Source of the DNA: Tomocerus qinae
Taxonomy: Eukaryota; Arthropoda; Collembola; Entomobryomorpha; Tomoceridae
Length of the DNA: 64,000 bases
NCBI GenBank assembly: GCA_020055645.1
Contig: CM034546.1
Span: forward strand, 123,897,875 to 123,961,874
Reading direction: 5' to 3'
In this document: piece after piece, positions 47,501 through 59,300 of the stretch
Layout of the letters: each line of letters starts with the position of its first letter
Numbering within the stretch: the first letter of the stretch is position 1
Made by a program: the position numbers and the translations under genes
Notes under the pieces: generated by a model
Seen by the model: only the letters and a program-made list of their open reading frames with translations
Database searches by the model: none
Told to the model about the DNA's origin: nothing

Positions 47501-50500
47501 TGGCCAACTCAGGAAGATTTAAACAATTCAATGAACAGTTTACTAAATATGCATTTTGTGTATGACCTAAATGTAACCGAGGTTAGTTGAATCCTAAAAC
47601 TTTTGATTTCATCGGGTAATACATAATAGACATGTTTTCAATATGTAGTTAAGATTAGAAAAGGCACCATTAATTATTATATTTCTATAAACCCACGTAG
47701 ATTTAGGAAAATACTTGAAATATTTATGATCTATTAAAACTATACAGTTTGTATGTGCCCATTTCAGTTTGTCAATGGAATCATTGCGAATGTGGTTACG
47801 AATACAAGTCTTTCGGCAATTCATTGTTTTGAGATTTCGAAACATGCTCTGAATAATTGGAAATCTACACTTGCACTGGAATGGTTAGAGGTAGCAGAAC
47901 TTAAAAGATTGGATGTTAGTGGCCACTCCATTTTAAATTATCTTGAAGCAGATCAAGTTGCGACATTTCTACAGAATATCATCAAAGACGTAAGGACTGC
48001 TGAAATAAAATGACAATTCTTATGCATGAATATCAGACAAAATTGAAAATAATTTATATTTACTGTTAACAGCACGATGAGAGTTGGATTGAAGACAAGC
48101 CAAATGGATACAACATCTACAAATATTTGAATAAGATAGACTCGGAATACATTTTGACTACTCAAAAGTCAGTTCTCCAAAAGAATTTTATAGGCAAAGG
48201 GCGGGGAGAGATTGTATTGTCCCTTAATGACATCTCAGCCTTCTCAACTTTATGCAAAGGAGAAAATTTACAAGTAAGTGCATAATATTAATGGAATTAC
48301 TAATAAAGAATTTAAACCTAATTTGTATTTTAAGTCTGAGAAGGAGAAGGCGGAGCTATATTGCTGGTACGAATCCAAAATAAATCCTGCATGGTATATC
48401 AGCCCACAAAAGATGGAACTCTTTAGCAAGGAGCCTTATATCTTTCAAGTGTATGATTTCATTGATGATGATCTCATAAAATATTTGAAGAAGGAAGCCA
48501 TTCCGTTAATGGAAAGGGCGCAGGTTAGCTTCGAATATGGTGACACAGAAGAAGCGACAGGTGACAACAAACACAGTATCTCTGAAATAAGAACGTCAAT
48601 GCTTTCTTGGCTCTATGAACAAAAATATAAGCGAGTGTCAATTCTTAGTAAGAAAATTGGTTACCTAACGGGACTAATACCATCAGATAGCACCGAAGGA
48701 GATGTTCATTCACTCCAAATTTCAATTTATGCCACAGGAGGAAGTTTCGACCTTCATGTAGACCCAGTAAGCAGAAATAGTATTTATTGTTATGCCTCAA
48801 AGTACTAATTTCCATTTCGCCTTTTTGTTTTAGCTGGCATCAACCCCAGAGTATGATGAACATCTGAAGGACAGTATTGGGGATCGATTAGCCACCTTCA
48901 TGATTTACGTAAGTAATATTACAACCCTAATATATGTTTATTATTCTACCACAGAATTCGATATTGGGGCACAGACTGAAAATAGTTTATTGAAAAGTGT
49001 AAAATTTGCCGTTAAATGTCATCTCACTATGCATTGTATTTTTTTTAGCTAAATGATGTTAAACTTGGTGGGAATACAGCCTTTACATCAGCCGGAGTGG
49101 CTGTTCCACCTGTCAAAGGGTCTGCTGTATTTTGGTACGACAGTAAACGAAATGGTGAAGTGGACTACAAAGGATGGCATGGAGGTGAGCATTTTAGTTC
49201 ATCTTTACTTCAGATTTTGAGCTAAAATAACTGGTGTAAAAAAGTAACGGAGCAAATACAGGAATTATACTGATTAGTATACAATTATTCCCTGTCTGCA
49301 TAATATCTTACGATTATTCAAAAAAGCTAAAGCACTGCACAAACATACAGAGGTGTGCAAAAATAGTAAAAAGTCAGTAAAATACAATCCGAAGTCCACG
49401 GTATATCATTTTCGAATCACTCTATTGTCAGTTATCTGTGCACCATATAATGCAACGTGGAAGTCAATGTCTTGATCAAAACTCCAATTCATTGAACGTT
49501 GTACAATTCTTCGAAATTCACCCACTGTATATGAATCCTTCATCGTTTATCTGTATAAGAAAGTGTAATCGTTAATATATCAATTGTAACAGTGTAATTA
49601 GGATTTACTATTCACCGGTACTCAAATATTATGTACAAACCCTGCAAAACTCAATCACTGTAAATGATCTTCGAATCAATCCATTTTCGATTTTCTGTGT
49701 ACTATTAAATGCCACGTGGAAGTCAATGTCTTGATCAAAACTCCAATTCATTGACCGTTATACAATTCCTTCAAATTTCACCCATTGTATATGAACGCCG
49801 ACAGAATCCTTTATCGTTTATCTCTATACTGCTGTAGGCCACGCGGAAGTAATACTTGTTGATATCAGCAGACCAAACTGCATAATTTAGAATGAAAGTA
49901 TTTATATTAGTCGTCAAAATATCAATGGTAATAGTGCATTCAGTATTTACTGTCCACGTGTACTCAAAAATTATGTACAATTCCTTCAAAATTCACTCAC
50001 CGTGTATGATCCTCAACCCAGTCCTTTTTCGGTTATCTGTACACTGCTGCAGGCGATGTAAAAATCAAAAAGTCAAAAGAACATTTGTCCTTTGACCCAA
50101 TTCTTCAACACTCAAATTTCCAAAAAGTTGATACTACTGAAGAACCAACTCCTCGGGTGAAAGTAATTCAAAAACCAAAAAGTCAAAATAATTCATTGTC
50201 TGTTACGAACTATACTCTCCCTTACTGCACCGCACCGTGCATGTATGCATTGCCCTCACTCCTCAACAACAACAACACTACGCTGTACCCTAAATATGAT
50301 CACCTCTTTCCCTCACGTCACCACACCGTGCAGGCATTACCCTCGCTCCAGTGCAGTGCTGTGCTTGTCTGTGTGCAGTGCAATGTTCATGAGAATTCCG
50401 TATGTGCGAACAGCAGACAGACAGATTGGTCATGGCTATAAAGTAACTCCGTTACTTAATAATATGGAGGCAGTATAGAATAGTGTTGACAATTTTGTTT

Positions 50501-51074
50501 TGACAAAAAGGTGGTGAATCATTGGTATATACTAATTCGTAAATATAAAAATAAGAATAATCTCCGAAAGTAAAGAAGATTTCGAAGTCAAAAAATGATA
50601 TTCCAGCTAAGTATAATGTAAATTAGGGTTTTTTTGTGGCAAATTCCCAAAAATTGTATTTATTTCCAAGCGAGTTTGTCCATTTTAGAAATTGTATGAC
50701 TCTGGTCAATTGAATCGAGTTGTACGATATACTAACATTACATAATTATTATTTTATCGGTTTCAGGGTGTCCTGTTCTACTCGGAGAGAAATGGGGTAT
50801 GTTGCCATTAATCTTATTTACCTGTGTAGTTTTAATTTTATTTTATTCCTATGCTATGAAACCTGTTAATATTGGTCTGTTAGTTGTTACCAAGTTCTAG
50901 TTGTTTGTGTGTTGTGCATGTAGTTTATTTTAATGTACTAATATTACAATTATCGTAAGTTGAACAATGACAAGTTGATTTAACACTTTCTTCTCGATTT
51001 CAGTTGGAAACAAATGGATTCATAATAATCTCAACATTTTCCAATATAAATGTACACTGAATAAAGACGAGTGA
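41576..51074 (+). CDS. Prolyl 4-hydroxylase alpha subunit, cluster gene C, carrying a retrotransposon in intron 1
   Basis: Ten exons: 41576-41853, 47116-47294, 47463-47581, 47768-47989, 48073-48273, 48335-48766, 48834-48908, 49049-49184, 50767-50796, 51004-51074; 580 residues with no frameshift or stop. Domain order and catalytic residues match the sisters: HVD, WHGGCP, GEKWVGNKW. Intron 1 is about 5.3 kb because a complete antisense non-LTR element lies in it; the exon 1 donor survives as AAAG|GTAAGT. Intron 8 is swollen to about 1.6 kb by diverged tandem repeats. Exon 1 is about 98% identical to gene D and both share the GDTEEATG variable segment, so C and D are the youngest pair. If the long intron is spliced the gene should be functional. 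Confidence 0.87.
41840..41857. repeat. Target-site duplication, left copy
   Basis: TATTTTTTCCAAAGGTAA, identical to 47002-47019. It contains the exon 1 splice donor of P4H gene C. The last bases could equally be the start of the element's TAAG-rich tail, so the true duplication is 14 to 18 bases. Confidence 0.85.
42389..45820 (-). CDS. LINE ORF2: endonuclease and reverse transcriptase
   Basis: Open from just after the ORF1 stop to the TAA at 42389-42391, about 1,143 codons. No in-frame ATG occurs in the first 61 codons, which already encode the conserved start of the endonuclease (IILWNCNGI, then GLTETWL). The APE-type endonuclease shows LLGDFNARIG and LSDHCMC. The reverse transcriptase shows NYRGISLLN, AQAGFRKGRG, AAFVDFERAFDS, GILQGELTSPLLFSLFI and the catalytic MYADDLVLL. 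The end has a CTVC..H..C zinc-knuckle pattern. No RNase H domain is recognised. Because the frame is the same as ORF1 and lacks an early ATG, translation probably depends on readthrough of the TGA or non-AUG initiation. Confidence 0.88.
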   Translation of the reverse strand, partial: YEEESFSNPISPTHNPIYSSPINNQYKYENSIILWNCNGISKFNNLDESEKGLLADNSIIGLTETWLTYPVQLTLPSHFKNFEFRSSPAIKDKQKGRASGGLAILVDVSIFEIVSTLNISELWLIILIKERYTKTEYIISLLYLNQKVNIEIAMGLYEEVINEFRSMYYNANLILLGDFNARIGNGGIFECDPYNNDLCYVSRNSRDTKLDSRGRILIEFLDNLNLIILNGRFEPDYPGDFTYLNTNGKSVIDLVCVSYTLLENVIDFRVVHDIGLSDHCMCQTKFKSIVPIKRDKILDCIPRKVLKWDKNYITQYRDYLSTNIQPLSDEFKDDVNCTYNHIVNAITDAAEHCKMSRVRHGYNMSNHSNKWYDRECKRKKKEYSLARRELRKSNFQDEKLVRTNIIKKELNTLLRFKKRQHIKNIQNKLADIKNIPQFWSCANLFKPRVKATHRIGKETWEEFYAKVMPERCDDSPQIDDKYVAELDECITLTELETSATMLKNNKSPGTDGISNEFLKGLSANMYNTVLSLFNTSLEKQKAPDKFSEIEVVTLFKKGNPEEPCNYRGISLLNTLLKWLTLILLLRLNSWEEKYEILPEAQAGFRKGRGCEDHIFVLNGIIQLNLKYREKNVYAAFVDFERAFDSLCHSKLWNVLQKVGVSSKFIKLMQDIYEKAVMVVRTYEGPTNPIKVTQGILQGELTSPLLFSLFIYDLENVMNDSPLSKIDIGQDKGLHLLMYADDLVLLSPSPRSLQLKLNLLNRYCNERKLKVNVNKTKIMIFNRAAKLCTKYKFFYENQEIEVVREFVYLGVLFSMSGLSQRTAIDFKKRALSRIGVVWNIISRSKMDSWFSRIKIFDAITQSALLYSSSVWGLNHSDVLESVQLNFFKKLLKLPKNTPNYAIRLETGRTKLVVHVFKYAIRLWIKILSMNPNRYTRIIFNSLYIFDSIYNRVEKRNWVSSLRSTIESIGFGYVWHSQSQDIAENNINAMLLRMVDIEYQKDQERKKNSTSCIIFSSLSNNDSIMCEKYLCLRMPIEKTRLLCQVRLLNNYVTRIILNGIKYELYTTELCTVCRNDENENETLYHFVCNCIIYSSLRAHYLGNFQNALNYSNYSTLFEVRNVKDITDVYNYFSCALKLRAWVRNE
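45821..46777 (-). CDS. LINE ORF1: coiled-coil RNA-binding protein
   Basis: 318 residues from the ATG at 46777. The first 90 residues are polar and low in structure; about 100-165 form a heptad-rich coiled coil (MRNHVATIAKSVAEFNKRTDELELHMEHL); about 168-300 resemble the RRM-like domain of L1-type ORF1 proteins (RKNLIITGLQLNG, then RILFSVEKTAEKQLIF, and a basic KEEIRKKQILFNELLNAKKAG helix). Such proteins trimerise and coat the element RNA. It ends in a TGA (45823-45821) after which the frame continues directly into ORF2. Confidence 0.8.
   Translation of the reverse strand: MDWEANSTEIPPATSSPHTSSAPKSKYAGILDKFKKIPIQSSSEDWVDDSALNGKRPRLACENIAAMDVELLSQSFKLPEFKEDDKSQLTVGAFKLGLNALIQPINEMRNHVATIAKSVAEFNKRTDELELHMEHLQKQVTEHNDELKQLRNQNNSIQAFMKRKNLIITGLQLNGSRFRSHKDIVQNFLSDILEITVELEKAFPIQDTKNGAPRILFSVEKTAEKQLIFQNAKKLKAFNEKRHTTNKVFISEDMTKEEIRKKQILFNELLNAKKAGKKANLSGKKLFIDDQLFVLDRNEHVIPVVQKTTKQDADCKNQ
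47002..47019. repeat. Target-site duplication, right copy
   Basis: TATTTTTTCCAAAGGTAA, followed by the native intron sequence AATATTGTGCAGC shared with the first introns of genes A, E and F. It holds a redundant copy of the last exon 1 bases and the original donor. Confidence 0.85.
49380..50065. repeat. Diverged tandem repeats in P4H gene C, intron 8
   Basis: A unit including ACGTGGAAGTCAATGTCTTG and ATCAAAACTCCAATTCATTG recurs 259 bases apart (49455 and 49714). A neighbouring segment (TATCAATTGTAACAGTG, TACTCAAATATTATGTACAA) recurs about 340 bases on. The matching intron of the other P4H genes lacks it. Confidence 0.65.
50400..50470. repeat. Dispersed AGACAGACAG-TATAAAG repeat
   Basis: AGACAGACAGATTGGTCATGGCTATAAAGTAACTCCG-type sequence. 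A relative lies at 51605-51662 (GACAGATCAGTCATTCCTATAAAGCAGCTCCG) and an inverted one at 10675-10740. The conserved core TATAAAG-A-CTCCG-TACTTAA marks one family. Confidence 0.6.
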
Positions 51075-52310
51075 AATTAAATCATTCTTTAATAAAGGGA
51101 TCGACATGCCTTAAATCCTTAAACTAAGCCACCCAAATTCACTCACCCAAATTAAAGACAAACAGACCTCGTAAAATCATGCCAATCCAATTGCCTAATT
51201 AACTATTCTTAATTATAACGTATAACTTAACAATCGTTGATTTATTCGGTAGTATATATTATAGCTTTTTAAAATTCAGATTTTTGCATATTATATAACT
51301 TGAATTTAAAATAAATTCCCTAAAAACTGACGTTTTCATATTAGTACTATAATTAATTATGAGTATTATTCTATAACATAAAAGCGAGTCGGACATGTGC
51401 GTAAATAATTCCATAAGAGCTGCCCCTTAAGTTAAGAGTCAAATTTTGATATCCTGGTAAAAAAGTAATTAGTACAAATGTATACCAAATTAGTATGCTT
51501 TTAACGCGCCAGGTTTCTGCAATTCCAAATATGCGTTTTCGAATCTTTTCGATCATTTCTGAATCTGTTCGAGTGTTTTCGAATCTGTCGTGAGTTATCG
51601 TGCTAACAGACGGACAGACTGACAGATCAGTCATTCCTATAAAGCAGCTCCGCTACTTAACAATGGTTAGCATTACAGTACTGAGTTTCTACTTTTATGG
51701 AAATTAATTGGCACCTTACCGGTTTTGTTGGTGGGCAATAGATACTTCTAGGCCAAAGGTTACGTTTCGAGTCTCATAGTACCCCACAAAATGCTCCAAA
51801 TTATTTTTCCTTGTACTAAAATATGAATAAAAAATTTTCATGCAAATGTTCCACCCAAAATCCTTCCACATCTTCTTTAGCGTTAAAACCTGATCGTGGT
51901 GAGAAGTTTTCATGCAATTATGAGTTGGACGCCAATGAGATAATCGTTATCTTTCATTTAGACACAATTTCCAAATTTCCGTTATTACTAGACACTTATT
52001 GAAAACAGGGTTGCAATATTGTGCCGACAAAATGATTATCGTCCAGGGTGAAACTAGCTATGTCAATGGAGGAAATTAATTTTATCCGTGAAGAAATCGA
52101 TTTTGTTCAATTTTAACCAGTCATCGATTTCATCCACCGCAACCCCGATTGAAAGATTTGAATAGAACATGTGTCTATAAATTTATCTATAAAGTGTCTA
52201 CAAAGTATTACTAAAAAGAGAAATTCTAAATTGTGAAGCAACATTCTATGGTTGTTTAAATCAAAATATTATGTAAATAACGGTTTATGACGTTTCAATA
52301 ACTAACATTA
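51075..52310. other. Spacer between P4H genes C and D
   Basis: Contains the dispersed repeat copy at about 51605-51662. The rest is AT-rich without recognisable genes. Confidence 0.5.
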
Positions 52311-52361
52311 AATTCCGACAATACAATTAATGATAGTAAAATGAGAAAGTCAGTCAATATT
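52311..52361 (+). promoter_or_regulatory. Conserved core-promoter block of P4H gene D
   Basis: TTCCGACAATACAATTAATG, ATAGTAAAATGAGAAA, GTCAGTCAATATT; about 95 bases before the ATG. The TATA-like run is weaker here than in C. Confidence 0.4.
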
Positions 52362-52455
52362 CACATTACCTATCATAAACAATTAGCCCTAAGCGTTATT
52401 AATGCTTCGCATCAAGCAACAGAGAAATAATTCCAAAAATCTTCAAAACTAAGTA

Positions 52456-55400
52456 ATGGATTTCTTGGAATTGTTCGCAGCTTTAATTTTGAGTAATCTT
52501 AACTGTATCACTTGCACGGAAACTAAAGAGACTAGTAATGAAACTTCAGAGTTAAAGAAACAAAATCCAAACCTAACTGCTGAAAATAATCAGTATAATG
52601 ACACTTACTGGCACAGTTATTCTCATTCTCCTGTCGATTTGTGGCGGTTGGCTAAACAGGAGATAAACTTATTTACAGTTGTGAAACAGTACGTCGCAAA
52701 ATTAGATCATGAGCCGGAATATTTTTTTCAAAGGTAAAATATTGATCTCTATACTCTATAGGCTCTAACAAAAGAGTATAAAGTACGTCCTCCGAAATTT
52801 AAACAAAATATAAAAGTGAATATTGTGGTAGGTATATTGCAGATTATGAAGATAGCTCAGCTGTGGCTTACAAAAATTGGAATAGCTCATGTACAAAGAA
52901 AAGGGATCGCATTATCCATACCAACCCTCTCTTGTCCTACAGAATGTTATGGCGTTTTGTGACAGACTTACCTCACATTAAAGACATCTTGCTTTCTAGT
53001 GACGATACAGGTAACAAAAATTAATCTACTGCTCATAATCAATAGACTTAAATAAATTCAAATTTCAAATATATTTAGAACTGTAACTGATATACCTGCT
53101 TCATCAGGTAATTATTAATAAAAAATTAATATAATTCTACAGAAGTAGTGACTGCGTTTGAAAAGCATAAGCCAATTATGTGGCCAACTCAGGAGGATTT
53201 AAGCAATTCTATGAACAGTTTACTCAATATACATTTTGTGTATGACTTAAATGTAACGGAGGTTAGTGAATCGTAAAGGTTTTTAATTTTATTGGCTAAT
53301 GTTTTCGATTTAATTTCTTCTATATAAACTGCAAAAACTATACACTAAAAATAGCACTTCATTAGCAAGACAATTGTTTTGGAGAAGATTTTCCACAAAA
53401 CAGGGAAATATTTTGGTAAAATTCTGGATGGTAGAAAACATATTTTCCTCAAGCGCAGGGAAAAAAGATTTGGTAATATTTATGATGTATTAAAACTGTA
53501 CAATTTGTATGTACATATTTCAGTTTGCCAATGGAATTATTGCGAATGTGTTTACAAATACAAGTCTTTCGGCAATTCACTGTTTTGAGATTTCGAAACA
53601 TGCTCTGAATAATTGGAAATTTACTCTTGCTCTGGAATGGTTAGAGGTAGCCGAACTTAAAAGATTAGATTTTAGTGGACATCCTATATTGGATTATCTT
53701 GAAGCCGATCAAGTTGAGACAATTCTAGAGAATATCATAAAATACGTAAGGAAGGATAATAAAACAAAAGGTATATTTCTATGCATGAATATCAGACATA
53801 GTTGACATTTACTATTAACAGCACGATGAGTATTGGATTGAAGACACGCCAAATGGATACAACATCTACACATATTTGAATAAGATAGACTCGGAATACA
53901 TTTTGACTACTCAAAAGTCAGTTCTTCAAAAGAATTACACTGGCAAAGGGTCGGGAGAACCTATATTGTCCAATAATGACATCTCAGCCTTCTCAACTTT
54001 ATGCAAAGGAGGAAATATGCAAGTAAGTGCATATTATTAATTGAACTACTGAAAAATAATTTAAACCTAATTTGTATTTTAAGTCTGAGAAGGAGAAGGC
54101 GGAGCTGTATTGCTGGTACGAATCTAAAATAAATCCAGCATGGTATATCAACCCACAAAAGATGGAACTTTTCAGCAAGGATCCGTATATATTTCAAGTG
54201 TATGATTTCATTGGGGATGAATTCATAAAATATTTGAAGAAGGAGGCCATTCCGATAATGGAAAGGGCGCAGGTGAGCCCCCAGAAGGGCGACACAGAAG
54301 AAGCGACAGGTGTCAACAATTACAATGTTTCTGAAGCAAGAACGTCGATGTTCTCTTGGCTCTACGAACCAGATTATAAGAGATTGCCATTGCTGAGTAA
54401 GAAAATTGGTTACCTCACTGGCCTAATACCGTCAGAAGGCACAGAATTCACAAGTAATTCACTCCAAATTTCAATCTACGCCACCGGAGGAAGTTTCAAT
54501 CTTCACATAGACCCAGTAGGCAGAAATAATAATTATTTTTATAAGGGTTGGCACATGGTCAAACCACCCTGGTTATAACCGGGCTGGCAAAAACCTAGTG
54601 GCAAAAACTGGTTAAAAGTAGATGAAACTCGCAAATTTGACAAAATATATTTTCCCATTATTTTGAACGTTTTAAAGTTATATTTTTACCTAAAAGCTTT
54701 AAAAAACTACGTCGTTGAATTTTTGCTTACTCCCAACTTCTTTCTAACAGACGTCCGATTTCGTTTTCAACTACTTCCAACGGCATGTACCTAAGCAGTC
54801 AAAGTCAAAATGGACGGTTTTGAGAATTTTAACTTCATAGTTTTTCATATTGAAATGAAGTATAGTTTTAGCCACTTTTTGGGAATAAACTGGTTTAATC
54901 CTGTTTCTTCCAGCCGGCTGGCAGAAACGAAAATTTTGTGGCCAAAATCCAACCCTGATTTTTATAGCTCAGTGTGCTGAGTTTGTTTTAATTCCGCTAT
55001 TTTTTAGATGGCGTCTACTCCGGAGTATGAAGTTCTTCTGCGGGACAATATTGGGGACCGCTTAGCCACTTTTATGCTTTACGTAAGTAATTGCGAACGT
55101 TCCATATTTATAATTCTTCCACAAAATTCGATACTTTGGCACTTCTGAAAATTATTTATGCTTTGTAAATAAAAATGTACCTTGAAATATTACTACAATG
55201 TATTGTGTATTTATATTAGCTGAATGATGTGGAACTTGGTGGGAAGACAGCCTTTACCACAGCCGGGGTGGCTGTCACTCCTGTCAAAGGATCTGCTGTA
55301 TTTTGGTACGACAGTAAACGAAATGGCGAAGTGGACTACAAAGGATGGCATGGAGGTAAGCTTTTTAAAGCTGATTTTAGTTCATGGTTACTGGAGATTT

Positions 55401-55913
55401 TATGCTAAAATAACATGGGAAGGTATAAAATTAACCTTTTAAAAGTACTTTATCAACAGAATTTCAATTCAACTTGTATTTAGCACCGCTCTTTGTAAAT
55501 ATGCAATTTTATAATGGAAATACGTTAACGTAATCTTAATAGTTACTTTTTTTGATGCTACTGATAGACTTTATTGCAGTTGTAATTACTGATTCCATTG
55601 TTATATTTTCGTTGTTTATTTGCAAACGAATTGGCCATATTTGAAACTGTATACGCCTGATAAATTAAATCGAGCTGTAAGATATGCATAACATTGTACA
55701 ATTGTCCGTTTCAGGATGTCCTGTTCTACTCGGAGAGAAATGGGGTATGACGACATTAATTCTATTTAACTGTGCATAGTTTGGTTCTATTCCTATGCTA
55801 CGGTTGTACAAAATTGATTTAACACTTTCTTTTTGATTTCAGTTGGAAACAAATGGATTCATAATAATCTCAATATTTTCCAATATAAATGTACACTGAA
55901 TAAAGATGAGTGA
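52456..55913 (+). CDS. Prolyl 4-hydroxylase alpha subunit, cluster gene D
   Basis: Ten exons: 52456-52733, 52832-53010, 53143-53261, 53524-53745, 53822-54022, 54084-54515, 55008-55082, 55220-55355, 55715-55744, 55843-55913; 580 residues. Signal peptide MDFLELFAALILSNLNCITC. Catalytic HID, WHGGCP and GEKWVGNKW are present. Exon 1 is almost identical to gene C, while the start of exon 6 is almost identical to gene B, so the gene looks mosaic. Exon 4 ends IIKY rather than the IIxD of its sisters. Intron 6 carries a hAT-like element (54543-54957). AATAAA (55899-55904) overlaps the last codons. Confidence 0.9.
54543..54957. mobile_element. hAT-like element in P4H gene D, intron 6
   Basis: 415 bases with short inverted ends (AAGGGTTGG and CCAACCCTG) and a perfect 8-base flanking duplication ATTTTTAT (54535-54542, 54958-54965). 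No transposase frame. It is absent from intron 6 of the other five genes. Confidence 0.7.
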
Positions 55914-56260
55914 AATTGATTATAAAGTCTTTAAAACTCCTTTGCTTAAGCATCATAATTTTGTATACGATACATCACATTATGATTATTAATCCATTGT
56001 GAAAAATTATGGTGAATCGTCTTGACATAGCAGTATAGTGAACTACACTAGTGAGTAATATTATTATGATGGCTCAAGTAAGTACTCATCTGCTCTTACT
56101 AGTCACCTATTGAAAGATTTTAATGGAGTATCTGTACCTGTAACGTATTAGTAAAAAGAGAAATTGTGAATTGTATAGCAATATTTTATGGTTTGTTGAA
56201 TTAAAATATGTAAATATATACCGCGATAATATATTTATGACGTTGCAATAACTTACATTA

Positions 56261-56310
56261 AAGCCCGACAGTGCAATTAATGCTATTAAAATGAGAAAGT
56301 CAGTCAATAT
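56261..56310 (+). promoter_or_regulatory. Conserved core-promoter block of P4H gene E
   Basis: AAGCCCGACAGTGCAATTAA, TGCTATTAAAATGAGAAA, GTCAGTCAATAT; about 90 bases before the ATG. Confidence 0.4.
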
Positions 56311-56398
56311 CACATTACCTGAAACTATTAGCTCTAAACATTTTTAATACTCCGTATCAAGCAATAGAGAAATACTTTAAACCTCCCAAAACTAAGTT

Positions 56399-59300
56399 AT
56401 GGATTACTTCGCATTGCTCACAGCTTTAATTTTGAGTAATCTTAACTGTATATTTTGCATGGAGACTAACGAGACTAGTAATGGAACTTCAGAGCTGAAG
56501 AATACAAATCTAACTTCTAAAAGTGAAAATAATGAGACTGACATTTATTCGCATAGCTATTCTTATTCTCCTATCGATTTGTGGAAATTGGCTAAACATG
56601 AGGAAAACTTATTTAAAGTGGTGAAACAGTTCGTCGCAAAATTAGATCAAGAGCCGGAATATTTTTTTCAAAGGTAAAATATTGTGCAGTGTCTCTCTAG
56701 TCTTTTGCAAAAGGGTATAAAGTACTTCTGAATTGCAATTTAAATAAAATATAAAAGTGAAGAATACTGTGATAGGTATATAGCCGATTATGAAGATAGC
56801 TCCGCTATGGCTTACGAGGCTTGGAATAGCACAAGTTCGAAGAAGAGGAATTTCATTATCCATACCAATCCTCTTTTGTCCTACAGAATGATATGGCGTT
56901 TTGTAACTGACTTCCCTAGCATTAAAGATGCCTTGCTTTCCAGTGGCGATTTTGGTAATAATATAAACGATCCTTTTATTAATATTCGCCTCGCTTTTAA
57001 TTGCAAAACGATAGCCAATAAATTGTTAAATAAATTCAAATATTCCATTTGAACTGTAACCTATACATTTGCTTAATAATAAATTATTGCTAATAAAAAT
57101 TAATATAATTCAATAGAAATAGTGACTGCGTTTGAAATGCATAAGCCAAGATTTTGGCCAACTCAGGAGGATTTAAACAATTCTATGAACAGCTTACTCA
57201 ATATACATTTTGTGTATGACCTAAATGTAACCGAGGTTAGTAAATCGAATTTATCGACTAAAATATAATACACTTGCTTTCGACCTTATAGTGCAGCTAA
57301 GTTTGGAAAAGCACCGGTAATTACATTTATAAACTCCTTTAATGTCTTTGGAAGTAAGAAAAACATTTTCAGCTTCGTATAGAATTTTATTTTTCATTCT
57401 TAACTTTTCGATTAATAAACTCCAAAACTGGACAAGAAAAAATATCGTTTCTGTAGAAAGACATTTTCTCTTGTTTTCAAAAAGACTTTCCCCAAAGCCG
57501 GGAAGAATTTTGGTAATATTTTGGGTGATGGGAAAAGAAAACATTTTTCACACAAAATTTTCTTCAAAAGAGAAATGTAATTATTTGATCTATTAAACCT
57601 GTTCAATTTGTATTTACACCTTTCAGTTTGCCAATGGAATTATTGCCAATGAATTTACGAATACAAGTCTTTCGGCAATTCATTGTTTTGAAATTTCGAA
57701 ACATGCTCATTATTTTTGGAAACTTACCCTTGCTCTGGAATGGCTGGAAGTAGCAGACAATAAAAGGTTAGCTGTTAGTGGACACCCGATATTGGATTAT
57801 CTTGAAGGAGGAGAATTGGCGACACTTCTAGAGTATATCATCGCAGACGTAAGAACTACTAAAATAAAATGACTATTTTATGGAAAAATACCTGACAACA
57901 ATAATAATTGCCTGTCTTTACTGTCAACAGCACGACGAATATTGGATTGAAGAAATGCCAAATCTTTACAACAGCTACACATATTTAAATAAGATAGACT
58001 CGAACTTCACTTTGACTACTAAAAAGGCTGTTCTTCAAAAGAATTTCACTGGCAAAGGACTGGGAGAGTCTGCAGTGTCGATTTATGACATTTCAGCCTT
58101 CTCAACTTTATGCAAAGGAGGAAATTTGCAAGTAAGTGCATAATATTAATGGAATTACTGAAAAAGAATTTAAACCTAATTTGTCTTTAAGTCTGAGAAG
58201 GAGAAGGCAGAGCTATATTGCTGGTACGAATCTAAAATAAATCCAGCATGGTATATCAACCCACAAAAGATGGAACTCTTTAGCAAGGAGCCGTATGTCT
58301 TTCAAGTGTATGACTTCGTTGGGAATGAATTAATAAAATATTTGAAGAAGGAAGCCGTTCCAATTATGGAAAGGGCTATGGTCAGTCACCCAAAGGATAG
58401 CTTAGAAGATCTGTACCCGAGGGAAGACTCCAAACGCAATATCTCTGAAGCAAGAACGTCAATGTATTCTTGGCTCGTAGAAGAAAAGTATAATCGAGTG
58501 TCAATGCTTAGTAAGAAAATTGGTTACCTCACGGGACTAATGCCATCAGATAGTATAGAAGGATATGCTAATTCACTTCAAATTGCAGCGTACGCCACCG
58601 GGGGAAGTTTTAGTGTCCATATAGACGCAGTACGCAGAAATAATTATTTTTATGACTCAGACTCAGATTGCTTCTTGAGAAAATGGGTTTTAGTTTTACT
58701 TCTGATATTATTTTATTTTAGCTGCAATCAACTCCGGATTATGAGGCCAATCTTAAGCACACTATTGGGGACCGTCTAGCCACTTTTATGCTTTACGTAA
58801 GTAATAGCTGGCTGTAATTTCTTCTTTAGGGGCCTAGAAGGGTGCCAAAAGCTTTATTTTTGGCGCATTTAATCCGTGACCAAAAAATAATTTTTTCGAA
58901 CGCTCAAATATCGGTTTTCGGGCGTCTGCAGCGCCCAATTCAATTGTTTTTGGGCGCCGGGCGACCAACGAGGGGCTCCTCTGCGACTGCGCAAAGTAAT
59001 TACAGCGCCGTATATAATAAATTGTGAACCTCACATATTTATTATTCTCCCACAGAATTCCATAGTAGTTACGCACTGTCTGAATTACTGAAAAGTATCA
59101 ATTAAAACTTGCCTTAAAACGTCATCTCACTATGCATTATGTTTACATTAGCTGAATGATGTGGAGCTTGGTGGGAAGACAGCCTTTACTACAGCCGGGG
59201 TGGCTGTTCCACCTGTCAAAGGATCTGCTGTATTTTGGTACGACTGTAAACGAAATGGTGAAGTGGACTACAAAGCACATCACGGAGGTGAGCATTTTAA

